A stretch of 39,476 nucleotides of DNA. Source: Candidatus Sulfopaludibacter sp. SbA3 (GTDB lineage Bacteria; Acidobacteriota; Terriglobia; Bryobacterales; Bryobacteraceae). A program made the translations under genes and the position numbers. Positions 8,541 through 17,689 of the stretch are shown here, piece after piece (the stretch's first letter is position 1; each line of letters begins with the position of its first letter). The stretch spans positions 1 to 39,476 of the forward strand of contig CAMAVI010000024.1 of NCBI GenBank assembly GCA_945861625.1. Direction: 5' to 3'. Below the pieces are notes generated by a model, which was not told the DNA's origin, ran no database searches, and worked only from the letters and a program-made list of their open reading frames with translations.

Positions 8541-8573
8541 CCCCCCCCCCCCACTGAAAAAGCAACAATTATA
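8541..8573 (-). promoter_or_regulatory. TATAAT -10 box and G12 homopolymer in the kelch gene leader
   Basis: On the minus strand a perfect TATAAT (8573-8568) precedes a homopolymer of 12 G (8552-8541), which falls around +9 to +20 of the predicted transcript and upstream of the Shine-Dalgarno. No good -35 is visible. Runs of this length are prone to slippage, so the tract could change expression of the kelch protein between cells. That effect is inferred, not shown. Confidence 0.5.
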
Positions 8574-8653
8574 TTGTGGGTAGAAGTACTAATTAGGCGT
8601 TGAAGGTACTGGAACTATGGGCGTCGTTCGGCAACTTTCCGCAGCCGGCGGCA

Positions 8654-11125
8654 TTATGCCAGATCGAACTTCTCGTGGTGCAGTTGCGGGTCGCTCTTGA
8701 TGAGGACGGGACGGCGCAGCAGCTCTTCCAGTTCCTCCAGAAACTTGTTCTGATTCGACTTCAGCACCTTGGCCACATCGGGGTGCACGCGCAGCATCAC
8801 GTCCTTGCCCTGAATGCTCTTGGATAGTTTGCGGGCTTCGGTGAGGATTTCGCTGACCACCGTTTGCGGGCTCTTTACATAACCGGCGCCTTCGCAATGC
8901 GGGCAAGGCGCGCAGAGTGTCCGTTCCAGCGACTGCTTCACGCGCTTGCGCGTAATGGCTACCAGTCCGAAATCGTTGAACTGGAGAATCTTGTAAGGGG
9001 CGCGGTCGACCCGCATGGCTTCTTCGAGCACCTGCATCACCTTCTGCCGGTTCTTGCGCTCGTCCATGTCGATGAAGTCGATCACGATGATGCCGCCCAA
9101 ATCGCGCAGGCGAATCTGGCGGACAATTTCCTTGATGGCCTCGGTGTTGGTCTTGACGATCGTATCTTCCAGCCGGTTTGTCTTGCCGACGTACTTGCCG
9201 GTGTTGACGTCGATGGCCACCAGCGCCTCGGTCTGATTGATGACGATGAAGCCGCCGGACTTGAGCCAGACTTTTGGACGCAACGCCTTTTCCAGTTCGT
9301 TGGTCACTCCGAAAGCGTCAAAGATCGGGGCATCGCGTGTGTACAGCTTGACCTTGGGGACCAGGGCAGGCTGGAAGCGCTCCACGAAACGCAGAACACT
9401 TTCGTAGTGCTCCTCGTTGTCGATCCAGATGGCTTTGAAGCTGTCGGCCAACTGGTCGCGCAGGATGCGCTGCACGATATCCAGATCGTGATGCAGCATG
9501 GCGGGCGAAGGCTTCTTCTCGGCCTTGTTGCGGATGTCCTGCCACAGGTTGTACAGGAACAGCATGTCGCCGGCGATTTCGTCTTCCGTGCGTCCCTCGG
9601 CCGCCGTGCGTGTAATGAACCCGCCGACGGGTCCGGGGCGCTGGGCTTGCAGGACGCGCTTCAGCCGCAGACGCTCTTCGTCGCTGGCGATCTTGCGCGA
9701 CACACCCATGTGTTCCAGCGTCGGCATGTACACTACGTAACGGCCGGGCAGGGCAATGTGCGAAGTGATGCGGGCACCCTTTTGGCCCAGCGGCTCCTTG
9801 GCGATCTGGACGATGATCTCCTGGCCCTCTTTGAGCAGGTCGCTGATCGAGGGCTGGCCTTGATTCGAACGCGAACCCCCCGCGGGCCGGGAGACGGTCT
9901 TTTCCTGCCGTTCGACCGGCGGTTTCTCTGTTTCGGCCGTGCCTTCACCCTGTTCCTGGGTGGCCGGGGCGCCCTGCTGGCCGCCGCGGCCGCGCCTGCG
10001 CCGGCGCGAAACACGGTGCGGATAACGTTCGCCGCGCTCGCGCACGCTGGCCGTGCCGGACTCGGCGGCTCCTTCGCCCGGTGCGCCCGCTTCGCCGGAT
10101 TCCTCTCCTGATTCCTCCTCGGGCTGTGCGAATTCGATTCCCTCGACCTCCCCAAGAATCATGGCCTGAATGTCGCGGTCTTCGTCGTCGTCGAGGAAGG
10201 ACGCCACAGCCGGTTCGCGGTCTTCCGGCTCGTCGCCATCGCCGGAGGATTCCTGTTCCATCGAGATTTCCTCAGGCAGTACCAGAGAGGCAGACTCCAT
10301 CTCTGGTTCGTTCAGGAATAACGCAGCTTCCGATTCCGGGATGCTGGTGTGCAGCGGAGCATCCGGCAGAGCGTTCTCAGGCGGATAGTCGTTGGGTTCT
10401 TCAAACTCGTTTTTCTCGGCTGCCGGCGGCGCGCCGTGGCGATACTTCGCCAGGGTCTCACCGGGAAGAATCAACGGTTCCAGAGTAGCGGTGGGCTGCG
10501 CTTCCACTTCCGGGGCGGCTGCTTCGTCTTCGCCGGCGTCTTCCGGTTTGGCAGTGGGTGTTGTGTCGCTGGCGTACTTCGATTCCGGGAAACCCTGCCC
10601 ACCACCACGGCGGTGGCGGCGGGAGCGGCGTCCCCTGCGCTCGCGGTCACCCTGCCGGCCCGCGCCCCCTGCCGGTGCGGCGGCCGCCGCTCCACCTTCA
10701 GCCGGAACGGTCTCGGGAGCGGCTTCCCTTGCTTCCGCGGGAACAGCCTGGGCTGAGGCTTCGCCTGCCGGCCTGGCCGGCGGAGCGGCCTCGCGATCTC
10801 CGCGATCTCCTCTGTCCCGGTCCCTGTCCCGATCCCGGCCGCGATCCCTTTCGCGGGGAGCGCGCTCGTTGCCGGTGATCTTGTCGAAGTCCTCGTGTTC
10901 TTCCAGGAAGTCGGAAACGTAAAGGAACGTGTCCCGTTCCAGCCCCAGATCGACGAACGCCGATTGCATGCCGGGCAGCACGCGCGTGACGCGGCCCTTA
11001 TGAATACTGCCCGCGAGCGAATACTCATTGGAGCGCTGGAAGTAAACTTCCACCAATTGGTCGTCATCGAGCAGCGCCACTTTGGTCTCGTGCCGGTTGG
11101 ACGAGATCACTAATTCCTTACTCAT
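8654..11125 (-). CDS. rng: Ribonuclease E/G family endoribonuclease
   Basis: A single-strand endoribonuclease for rRNA processing and mRNA decay. The 823-aa product starts at ATG 11125 with AGAAGGGA upstream; longer starts add non-conserved sequence. Residues 1-82 hold the RNase H-like region and first half of the S1 domain (IHKGRVTRVLPGMQSAFVDLG). Residues 83-425 are a charged, low-complexity insertion rich in Arg/Asp, Pro/Ala and Glu. S1 then resumes (QEIIVQIAKEPLGQKGARI) and the DNase I-like catalytic domain follows, with acidic residues Asp639 (VAIDVNTG) and Asp683 (VIDFIDM), matching the RNase E magnesium ligands. CPHC (741-744) is the zinc-link motif. The C terminus is short, lacking the RNase E degradosome scaffold, so the catalytic architecture is closest to RNase G apart from the insertion. 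Confidence 0.93.
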   Translation of the reverse strand: MSKELVISSNRHETKVALLDDDQLVEVYFQRSNEYSLAGSIHKGRVTRVLPGMQSAFVDLGLERDTFLYVSDFLEEHEDFDKITGNERAPRERDRGRDRDRDRDRGDRGDREAAPPARPAGEASAQAVPAEAREAAPETVPAEGGAAAAAPAGGAGRQGDRERRGRRSRRHRRGGGQGFPESKYASDTTPTAKPEDAGEDEAAAPEVEAQPTATLEPLILPGETLAKYRHGAPPAAEKNEFEEPNDYPPENALPDAPLHTSIPESEAALFLNEPEMESASLVLPEEISMEQESSGDGDEPEDREPAVASFLDDDEDRDIQAMILGEVEGIEFAQPEEESGEESGEAGAPGEGAAESGTASVRERGERYPHRVSRRRRRGRGGQQGAPATQEQGEGTAETEKPPVERQEKTVSRPAGGSRSNQGQPSISDLLKEGQEIIVQIAKEPLGQKGARITSHIALPGRYVVYMPTLEHMGVSRKIASDEERLRLKRVLQAQRPGPVGGFITRTAAEGRTEDEIAGDMLFLYNLWQDIRNKAEKKPSPAMLHHDLDIVQRILRDQLADSFKAIWIDNEEHYESVLRFVERFQPALVPKVKLYTRDAPIFDAFGVTNELEKALRPKVWLKSGGFIVINQTEALVAIDVNTGKYVGKTNRLEDTIVKTNTEAIKEIVRQIRLRDLGGIIVIDFIDMDERKNRQKVMQVLEEAMRVDRAPYKILQFNDFGLVAITRKRVKQSLERTLCAPCPHCEGAGYVKSPQTVVSEILTEARKLSKSIQGKDVMLRVHPDVAKVLKSNQNKFLEELEELLRRPVLIKSDPQLHHEKFDLA

Positions 11126-11134
11126 GCGGTACAT

Positions 11135-11172
11135 CCCTTCTTGAACCCCCAAGGGGCCCGTCTTGAACCCCC
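11135..11172 (-). repeat. 16-bp direct repeat overlapping the rng ribosome-binding site
   Basis: CCC(T/G)TCTTGAACCCCC occurs at 11135-11150 and 11157-11172 with one mismatch, a 22-bp period. On the coding (minus) strand it reads GGGGGTTCAAGA(A/C)GGG. The copy nearest the gene supplies the Shine-Dalgarno AGAAGGG; the other copy has C in place of A. The second copy merges into a GC-only palindrome around 11167-11179. Confidence 0.75.
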
Positions 11173-11340
11173 GGGGGGTCCAGCGAAAGGGACTGGAACT
11201 AAAGGTAGGACGTGAATTCGGCGGAACCCGATGGACTACTCGCTGGCGATTGGGCCGGGATGGAGCCTTCTCTCGCACATCCCCGCGAAACTGCGTTCAC
11301 CAGTATGCGACCAGATCCCGGAGCGGCTGCGGCTTTACTT

Positions 11341-11370
11341 GCTATAAGCACGGCACGCTTCGCTCTCCAA
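11341..11370 (-). promoter_or_regulatory. Possible promoter of rng with a ~200-nt leader
   Basis: On the minus strand TTGGAG (11370-11365) and TATAGC (11346-11341) are separated by 18 bp. A transcript would begin near 11334, giving a leader of about 200 nt before the ATG at 11125. The region 11126-11445 otherwise contains no gene I can support. Long leaders of RNase E-type genes can mediate autoregulation; this is only an analogy. Confidence 0.3.
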
Positions 11371-11445
11371 GTCCGATCGAAAATCTTTGTTACCGAAATC
11401 CGCTTTACGTCCCGGCACCCTTAGCGCCAAGTCCGTCTATATCTC

Positions 11446-12534
11446 TCAACTCACAAAACGCCGCAGCCGGACACTATTGACCAGCCCCAGCATCATAAAT
11501 ACCGAAAACGTGTTGGAGCCGCCCGAACTCATGAGCGGCAATGGAATTCCCGTCACGGGCATGCGCCCGACCACCATCCCGACGTTGACCAGCACATGGA
11601 ACAGCAACAGCGCGGCCACGCCCATGCAAACGTACATCCCGGCCCGGTCCGGAGCCATCTGCGCGTTCTGCACGATCTGCATCAACAGCAAAAAATAGAG
11701 ACCCAGCACCACCAGAACACCCACGAAACCATGCTCCTCGGCAAAGGCCGAAAAGATAAAATCGGTGTGCGGCACCGGGAGGAAACGAAGCTGTGTCTGC
11801 GTTCCGCGCGTCACGCCGCGGCCCCAGACTCCGCCGTCCCCCACTGCAATTTTGGATTGAATGACCTGATAACCGGCGCCCCGCGGGTCGCCCGAAGGAT
11901 CCAGGAAAGTGACCAGACGCGCCCGTTGGTAGTCCTTGAGAACGTACCAGCCGGCCGGAAGGGCCAAGGCTCCTACTAACCCGATGATCGCCAAATACTG
12001 CCATCGAACTCCTGCAACCAGAACTCCAGCGGCCAGGATGGGCAGGTAGGTCAGACCCGTGCCCAAATCCGGCTGGTACATGACCAGAAGTGCCGGAATT
12101 CCTACTAAGCCTCCCAGTTTCAGGAGGTCACGAGGTTTGATCTCATTGCTTCGCAGCTCTGAGACGTACCTTGCTACCACCAATATTATCACTAATTTGA
12201 TGAACTCCGAGATCTGGAAGTTGATGCCCAGGATGCGGATCCAGCGCCGCGACCCGTAGACCAGGCGGCCGACGGCAAGCACGCCGACCAACGCCGTCAC
12301 CGAAGTGACGTAAAGCAGGGGAATTTGCCCGAGCAGCGTATGGTAGTCGATGGACGTGACCACCCACATCAGAGCCAGAGCGATGCTTATCCACACGAGT
12401 TGCTTCCACCAGGCGTCATGGAAGCGCGTGTCACGGGTAGCCGAGTAGATTTGGAGAACTCCCAGAGCGCAGATCAGCAGGCTCACAATGAGCAGCGACC
12501 AATCCGTGTCGCGAAACCTGCGGTAGCGGCCCAT
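11446..12534 (-). CDS. rodA: Rod shape-determining peptidoglycan polymerase RodA (SEDS family)
   Basis: RodA is the SEDS glycosyltransferase that polymerises lipid II in the elongasome together with PBP2. The 362-aa integral membrane product starts at ATG 12534 (MGRYRRFRDTDW) and has about ten membrane segments. It carries the signature regions WIRILGINFQISEFIKL, the large extracytoplasmic loop with QSKIAVGDGGVWGRGVTRGTQ, LPVPHTDFIFSAFAEEHGF, and the C-terminal GIPLPLMSSGGS motif. A longer frame extends upstream to 12816 but it overlaps another gene and is not conserved. It is the last gene of the mre/mrd cluster but is set apart from mrdA by 391 bp carrying a small gene. No strong ribosome-binding site is visible. 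Confidence 0.94.
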   Translation of the reverse strand: MGRYRRFRDTDWSLLIVSLLICALGVLQIYSATRDTRFHDAWWKQLVWISIALALMWVVTSIDYHTLLGQIPLLYVTSVTALVGVLAVGRLVYGSRRWIRILGINFQISEFIKLVIILVVARYVSELRSNEIKPRDLLKLGGLVGIPALLVMYQPDLGTGLTYLPILAAGVLVAGVRWQYLAIIGLVGALALPAGWYVLKDYQRARLVTFLDPSGDPRGAGYQVIQSKIAVGDGGVWGRGVTRGTQTQLRFLPVPHTDFIFSAFAEEHGFVGVLVVLGLYFLLLMQIVQNAQMAPDRAGMYVCMGVAALLLFHVLVNVGMVVGRMPVTGIPLPLMSSGGSNTFSVFMMLGLVNSVRLRRFVS

Positions 12535-12589
12535 ACTGAGACTAGTGTAGCGAAGGATCGGAGTGGCGCAGTAGCTCAATTTGAAATAT

Positions 12590-12835
12590 TCAAAACCAGT
12601 AATCGTGCATGCGCTGAAGGAATTCAGTAGTGATGGGGTAACCCGAAGCAGAGCCAAAGACCGAATCCACAGGGGATTTTGGGCACAGTGCAGTCTGGCC
12701 GTCATCAACCCACTCAGCAATTTCTGTCGGTGGAAAAATGGCGAGGCAATAAAAGCATCCGCAAATAGCGCTTTCCTCCAATTCGCTTCGATGCCCAGAA
12801 CTGTGTTTGTGAGCAAGTACGGGGTCTTGGTTCAT
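12590..12835 (-). CDS. Small CGCFYC-type zinc-ribbon-like protein with one Cys lost
   Basis: The 81-aa product starts at ATG 12835 with a strong Shine-Dalgarno (GAGGGGAG) six bases upstream. I recognise it as a member of a small uncharacterised 'cytoplasmic protein' family: CGCFYCLAIFPPTEIAEW (25-42), TALCPK (48-53), DSVFGSASGYPIT (57-69), and an FLxxMxxxWF end. As I remember the family, two Cys pairs (CGCFYC and CPxC) would bind zinc. Here the last pair is CPKS: Cys51 is kept, the expected Cys54 is Ser, and the following Gly is Pro. The gene sits between mrdA and rodA, and its region looks richer in A+T than its neighbours, suggesting later insertion. Function unknown. Confidence 0.75.
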   Translation of the reverse strand: MNQDPVLAHKHSSGHRSELEESAICGCFYCLAIFPPTEIAEWVDDGQTALCPKSPVDSVFGSASGYPITTEFLQRMHDYWF

Positions 12836-12925
12836 CTCGCACTCCCCTCGACGTTCATATTCGCGTGTCGCAGATTTGAACAATCTGGTAATTTGACGGA
12901 ACACGGGCAGTGCCCGATTCAAACA

Positions 12926-14815
12926 CTACCGCCCCGGCGGATGCAGCAGCGCCAGCGGCGGTTGCAGCGTGGTCTGCTGCGTGACGCGAATTTTCTTGTC
13001 GAAGTAGGACTTGATCACATCGCGGGCGACGGGAGCCGCCAAGGCCCCGTGCTCACCGCCTTCGAGTAGCACCGCGACGACGATCTCCGGATTCTGCCGT
13101 GGAGCGAAACCGATGAACCATCCGTTGTCGCTGGTTTGGTCTTTATCCAGCAAGCCGGACTTGCGAAGATCGTTCGACACGCGCTGTGCGCTGCCGGTCT
13201 TGCCGGAGAATTCGACGCCTTCGATGCGCGCGCCGGCACCGGTTCCGCCTTCGTTCACCACGCCGTACATGCCGGAAACGATGCTGGCGACGTTCTCGGG
13301 CCTGAACTCCGCGCGGCGGGGTTCGGCAGCCGCGGCCGTTTTCACCAGATGAGGCTTGTACCAGACGCCTCCACTGACCACGCCGCCAATGGCCGAAGCC
13401 AACTGCAAAGGCGTCACGGTGACCGCGCCTTGGCCGATCGCCACGGAAATGGTTTCGCCCGCGTACCACTTCTGGCGCTGGGTCCGCAGCTTCCATTTAG
13501 TGGAGGGCATCAGGCCTTCGGCTTCGCCGGGCAGATCGATGCCGGTTTTTTTGCCGATGCCCGCCATCTCCGCGTATCTGGCGATCTCGTCAATGCCCAG
13601 CTTGTTGCCGAGGTTGTAAAAAAACACATCGCAGGATTGCACGATGCTGTGGTGCAGGTTGACGGTGCCGTGGCCCTTCTTCTGCCAGCACTTGAAATAA
13701 CGCCCGAAGAACGTAGCGCCACCGGGGCAATGGAAGGTGTCGTGGTCTTCGATGGTTCCGGTTTCCAACCCCGCCAGAGCCATGATCGGCTTGAAGGTAG
13801 AACCCGGCGCGAACTGCGCTTGGATCGCCCGGTTCAACATCGGATTATCGTTGCCCGAGGTGAGTTGCTTCCAATATTCAGCCGTGATGTGACCGGCGAA
13901 CGCGTTCGGGTCGAATGCGGGACGGCTCACCATCGACAACACTTCGCCGGTTCGCGGATCGAGCGCCACCACCGCGCCGCGCTTGCCTTCGAGAGCTAAC
14001 TCGGCGACGGCTTGCAAATCCAAATCGAGTGTCAGGTGGAGACTATTGCCGGGCGTTGCTTCGGTGCTTTCCAGCACTTCGCGCTCGCGGCCCGAGCTAT
14101 CAACGACGACACGGCGTTGTCCGTCGATGCCGATCAGGAGATCGTTGTACTGGCGCTCCAGGCCCGCCTTGCCGACAATGTCGCCTTGCGAGTACTTGGC
14201 GAACTCCGCGGAGTTGAGCTCCGGTTCGGAAACTTCGCCGACGTAACCGATGGTGTGCGCGGCCAGTCCCGTGCGCGGATACAGGCGCTGCTGATTGCGC
14301 ACGAGTTCCATTTCGGGGTACGTGTCGGCGTCGCGATGCGATTCGACGAACGCGATGTCGGCGGGCGTCAGATCCTGCTTAACCAGCACGGGTACGTACT
14401 TCGGCCGCGAAGCAAAGCGTTTGATGCGGGCGCGAATTTCGGCGGCATCCAGGTTCAGGCCCGCGGCGATCCCATCAATATGCTCGTCTTTCAAGTTCTC
14501 GCGAGCCAGCATCAGAGAGAAGGCTGCCTGATTGTCGACGATGACACGCCCGTCGCGATCCAGGATCTTGCCGCGCGGTGCCAGCACCGGCACCGTCTTA
14601 ATGCGGTTACGCTCGGCGAGCTGGCTGTTGGTTTCGCCGTCGCGGACTTGCAGCACCCAGAAGCCGGTCAATAGAAACAGGAACACGGCGACGGTGAGGT
14701 ACTGAAATCCGGCGATACGGCCAAGGGCGAACCGCGTATCGTCTTGCGACAACCGCCGCGCCGCATCCGGGCGATTTTCCTGCGCAAGATGATCGTGGTT
14801 GGGAACGGTTGGCAC
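12926..14815 (-). CDS. mrdA: Penicillin-binding protein 2 (elongasome transpeptidase)
   Basis: Class B penicillin-binding protein that cross-links peptidoglycan during elongation, partnered with RodA. The 629-aa protein has one N-terminal membrane segment (about 36-57), a pedestal/dimerisation domain with the APRGKILDRDG motif (79-89), and a transpeptidase domain with the active-site SxxK (STFK, Ser339-Lys342), SxD (Ser394-Cys-Asp396) and KTG (539-541). The SxD variant is typical of PBP2. The start ATG at 14815 lies just 2 nt after the mreD stop, so the two are translated from one message. The 3' end is followed by a 90-nt gap and the small zinc-ribbon-like gene. Confidence 0.95.
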   Translation of the reverse strand: MPTVPNHDHLAQENRPDAARRLSQDDTRFALGRIAGFQYLTVAVFLFLLTGFWVLQVRDGETNSQLAERNRIKTVPVLAPRGKILDRDGRVIVDNQAAFSLMLARENLKDEHIDGIAAGLNLDAAEIRARIKRFASRPKYVPVLVKQDLTPADIAFVESHRDADTYPEMELVRNQQRLYPRTGLAAHTIGYVGEVSEPELNSAEFAKYSQGDIVGKAGLERQYNDLLIGIDGQRRVVVDSSGREREVLESTEATPGNSLHLTLDLDLQAVAELALEGKRGAVVALDPRTGEVLSMVSRPAFDPNAFAGHITAEYWKQLTSGNDNPMLNRAIQAQFAPGSTFKPIMALAGLETGTIEDHDTFHCPGGATFFGRYFKCWQKKGHGTVNLHHSIVQSCDVFFYNLGNKLGIDEIARYAEMAGIGKKTGIDLPGEAEGLMPSTKWKLRTQRQKWYAGETISVAIGQGAVTVTPLQLASAIGGVVSGGVWYKPHLVKTAAAAEPRRAEFRPENVASIVSGMYGVVNEGGTGAGARIEGVEFSGKTGSAQRVSNDLRKSGLLDKDQTSDNGWFIGFAPRQNPEIVVAVLLEGGEHGALAAPVARDVIKSYFDKKIRVTQQTTLQPPLALLHPPGR

Positions 14816-14817
14816 GG

Positions 14818-15354
14818 CTAATCCACTAGCCTCAGTTTATCCAAGATGTGATACAGCGGTACGGTCACGAACGCATTCAGTGCCGCGACCACCAGCGTGC
14901 GCTCCAGGTCAAACGTCAGTTCCTCGCCGAGCAGGCCGCGGCTCAGCACCCAATAGAAGAACTGATGGAAGAACAAAAAGAAAAAACCCAGGACCAAGCG
15001 AACCAGCGAGTTTTGCACCGCGAAACGCTGGCTCATGCTCGCCGCGAAGTAACCGACCAGCGTCTTTACGATTCCAAACATGCCGAGCGGGTTGTGCGAC
15101 AACGAATCCTGCGCCAGGCCCACGCACGCGCCAAAGATTACGCCCGCGACCGGTGAGCGCCGCATCAACGAAAAATACACCGTGACCAATAACGGAAGTT
15201 CCAGATAGGCCAGGAATGGTGAGAAGCGCGGTACGTAAACCTGAAACAGGATTGCGGCCAGAGGCACGCCGATGAGAGTTGCGGCCTTGAATTTCGACGC
15301 GTCTTTCTTCCTGAGAACAGCCGGATCGACAAAGGTTGCCTGAGGGTCGGTCAT
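14818..15354 (-). CDS. mreD: Rod shape-determining membrane protein MreD
   Basis: MreD is an integral membrane component of the elongasome that works with MreC and MreB. The 178-aa product has a soluble N-terminal stretch of about 25 residues and then five or six hydrophobic segments (LIGVPLAAILFQVYVP, LELPLLVTVYF, VAGVIFGACVGLAQD, LGFFFLFFHQFFYW). The conserved middle GACVGLAQDSLSHNPLGMFG fits the family's helix pattern. Its ATG (15354-15352) overlaps the mreC stop by four bases, indicating translational coupling. Family identity comes from membrane topology plus its invariant position between mreC and mrdA. Confidence 0.9.
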   Translation of the reverse strand: MTDPQATFVDPAVLRKKDASKFKAATLIGVPLAAILFQVYVPRFSPFLAYLELPLLVTVYFSLMRRSPVAGVIFGACVGLAQDSLSHNPLGMFGIVKTLVGYFAASMSQRFAVQNSLVRLVLGFFFLFFHQFFYWVLSRGLLGEELTFDLERTLVVAALNAFVTVPLYHILDKLRLVD

Positions 15355-16493
15355 GGGCGCTTTGCGGATGGTGAAGGAGACGGCCGGGACGGCGATGCGG
15401 GTGGGGCGGCCGTCACTGGCGACGCCGGCGGCAGGTTGATGTTGAAATTCGGAGCGCCGCCGCCGCTTTGTCCGTACACTCGTCTTTCCGCCTCGCCGAT
15501 CTGCCGGTAGCGGTCGACCATCTTATCGGCGTCAGTTGCCTGGGGTCCGGAGCGCGCGGGAGTCACTTGCGTAACAGAAGGAGCACCTGGCAGGGCGGAT
15601 GATTCCGCGTCTGCTTCCGCGGGCGGCGGGTCCTGCATGTGCACCGGCTGGAAGCCCGGCGGATTCTCCGGAATCGGTCCGTGTACGCCTTCGACCACCA
15701 CCAGAACCTCCTCCAGTCCGTTCCGCATGCCGCTGGGGGTGACAAAAATTTGCTGGTAGGCCTTGCCTGGACGCACCACGGAAACTTCTCCAACCGGCAG
15801 GCCTTTGGGAAAAATACGGTCGTCCCCGGAGGTATAGAACCACTCGCCCGGCTCGACTTTCTGCTCGCTCTGCACGTAGTCGATCAGTACCGTCCCGTAG
15901 CCTTGGCCCTTGAGCGTACCGTGCACGCGGTGCTTTTGCGACAACACGCCCGCGGCGAAAGAGGGATCGGTGATCAGCAGAACGTAGGAAGCTGTTGGAT
16001 ACGCGCCCGTCACTTTACCGACGATGCCATCCGGCGTGATGACCGCCATGCCCTTTTGCACCCCGCTGCCGGTCCCGCGATCAATAATCACAACCTTCGC
16101 GCTGACCGCGGTGGTGTTGCCGATCACATGCGCGGCGATGGTCTTGGACTGCGACTGCTGTTGGAACAAGGCGAGCGCGCGGGCGCGATCCGCGGTGGAG
16201 AGTTCGGAGCGCAGAAATTGGTTCTCCATCCTTACGTGGTCGAGGTCGGTCTTCAAGCGTTGGTTATCCTCGCGCACGTCAAGCAGCACGAAATAATCCC
16301 GGAAAAAGTGCACCGTGCTGCTGCGCGCGGCTTCAATCACGCGCGCCAGAGGAGTCACCGCGCCGATGGCCCACACGCGGATCAAACGGACTTCGCCATC
16401 GCTTTTGACCTGATAGGCGAGCAACGCCAGTTGCGCCAGAATCGCGGCCAGAAGCACCGTTTGGTTGCGGTACCGATGGAGGAGAAATTCCAT
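15351..16493 (-). CDS. mreC: Rod shape-determining protein MreC
   Basis: MreC is the periplasmic scaffold linking MreB, MreD and the PBP2-RodA synthase. The 380-aa protein has a short cytoplasmic start, one membrane segment (about 13-28), a coiled coil (about 70-110, DNQRLKTDLDHVRMENQFLR), and the two-lobed beta domain with GVQKGMAVITPDGIVGKVTG and the closing GLEEVLVVV. After about residue 280 there is a Pro/Ala-rich tail of some 100 residues ending in PSRPSPSPSAKRP, longer than in most relatives. It lies 49 nt after mreB, in a gap that contains a GC-only hairpin, and overlaps mreD by four bases. No good Shine-Dalgarno is seen before ATG 16493. Confidence 0.93.
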   Translation of the reverse strand: MEFLLHRYRNQTVLLAAILAQLALLAYQVKSDGEVRLIRVWAIGAVTPLARVIEAARSSTVHFFRDYFVLLDVREDNQRLKTDLDHVRMENQFLRSELSTADRARALALFQQQSQSKTIAAHVIGNTTAVSAKVVIIDRGTGSGVQKGMAVITPDGIVGKVTGAYPTASYVLLITDPSFAAGVLSQKHRVHGTLKGQGYGTVLIDYVQSEQKVEPGEWFYTSGDDRIFPKGLPVGEVSVVRPGKAYQQIFVTPSGMRNGLEEVLVVVEGVHGPIPENPPGFQPVHMQDPPPAEADAESSALPGAPSVTQVTPARSGPQATDADKMVDRYRQIGEAERRVYGQSGGGAPNFNINLPPASPVTAAPPASPSRPSPSPSAKRP

Positions 16494-16500
16494 ACACCAT

Positions 16501-16519
16501 GGGGCCCACGCGCGGCCCC
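16501..16519 (-). other. GC-only hairpin between mreB and mreC
   Basis: GGGGCC (16501-16506) and GGCCCC (16514-16519) can form a six-pair stem with a 7-nt loop, placed 8 to 26 nt upstream of the mreC start codon on the minus strand. No T tract follows. It may reduce mreC translation or mark a processing point between mreB and mreCD; this is inference. Confidence 0.4.
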
Positions 16520-16542
16520 CGATCCATTCCTAAAAACAGGTC

Positions 16543-17649
<1,107 letters not shown>

Positions 17650-17689
17650 TTAGATTCAACAAGCTACAGGCGCGTTACAATGGAGCCAG

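Noticed and set aside
8864..10111. 415-aa open frame antisense to the RNase E/G gene
   Set aside because: The minus-strand frame has complete catalytic motifs; the plus frame shows only compositional sequence with no recognisable domain.
11163..11480. 105-aa open frame in the rng leader
   Set aside because: It runs into the 3' end of rodA on the opposite strand, lacks a ribosome-binding site and shows no conserved motif.
12535..12816. N-terminal extension of rodA to 12816
   Set aside because: The added 94 residues are not like RodA and overlap the small zinc-ribbon gene in another frame, which has a good ribosome-binding site.
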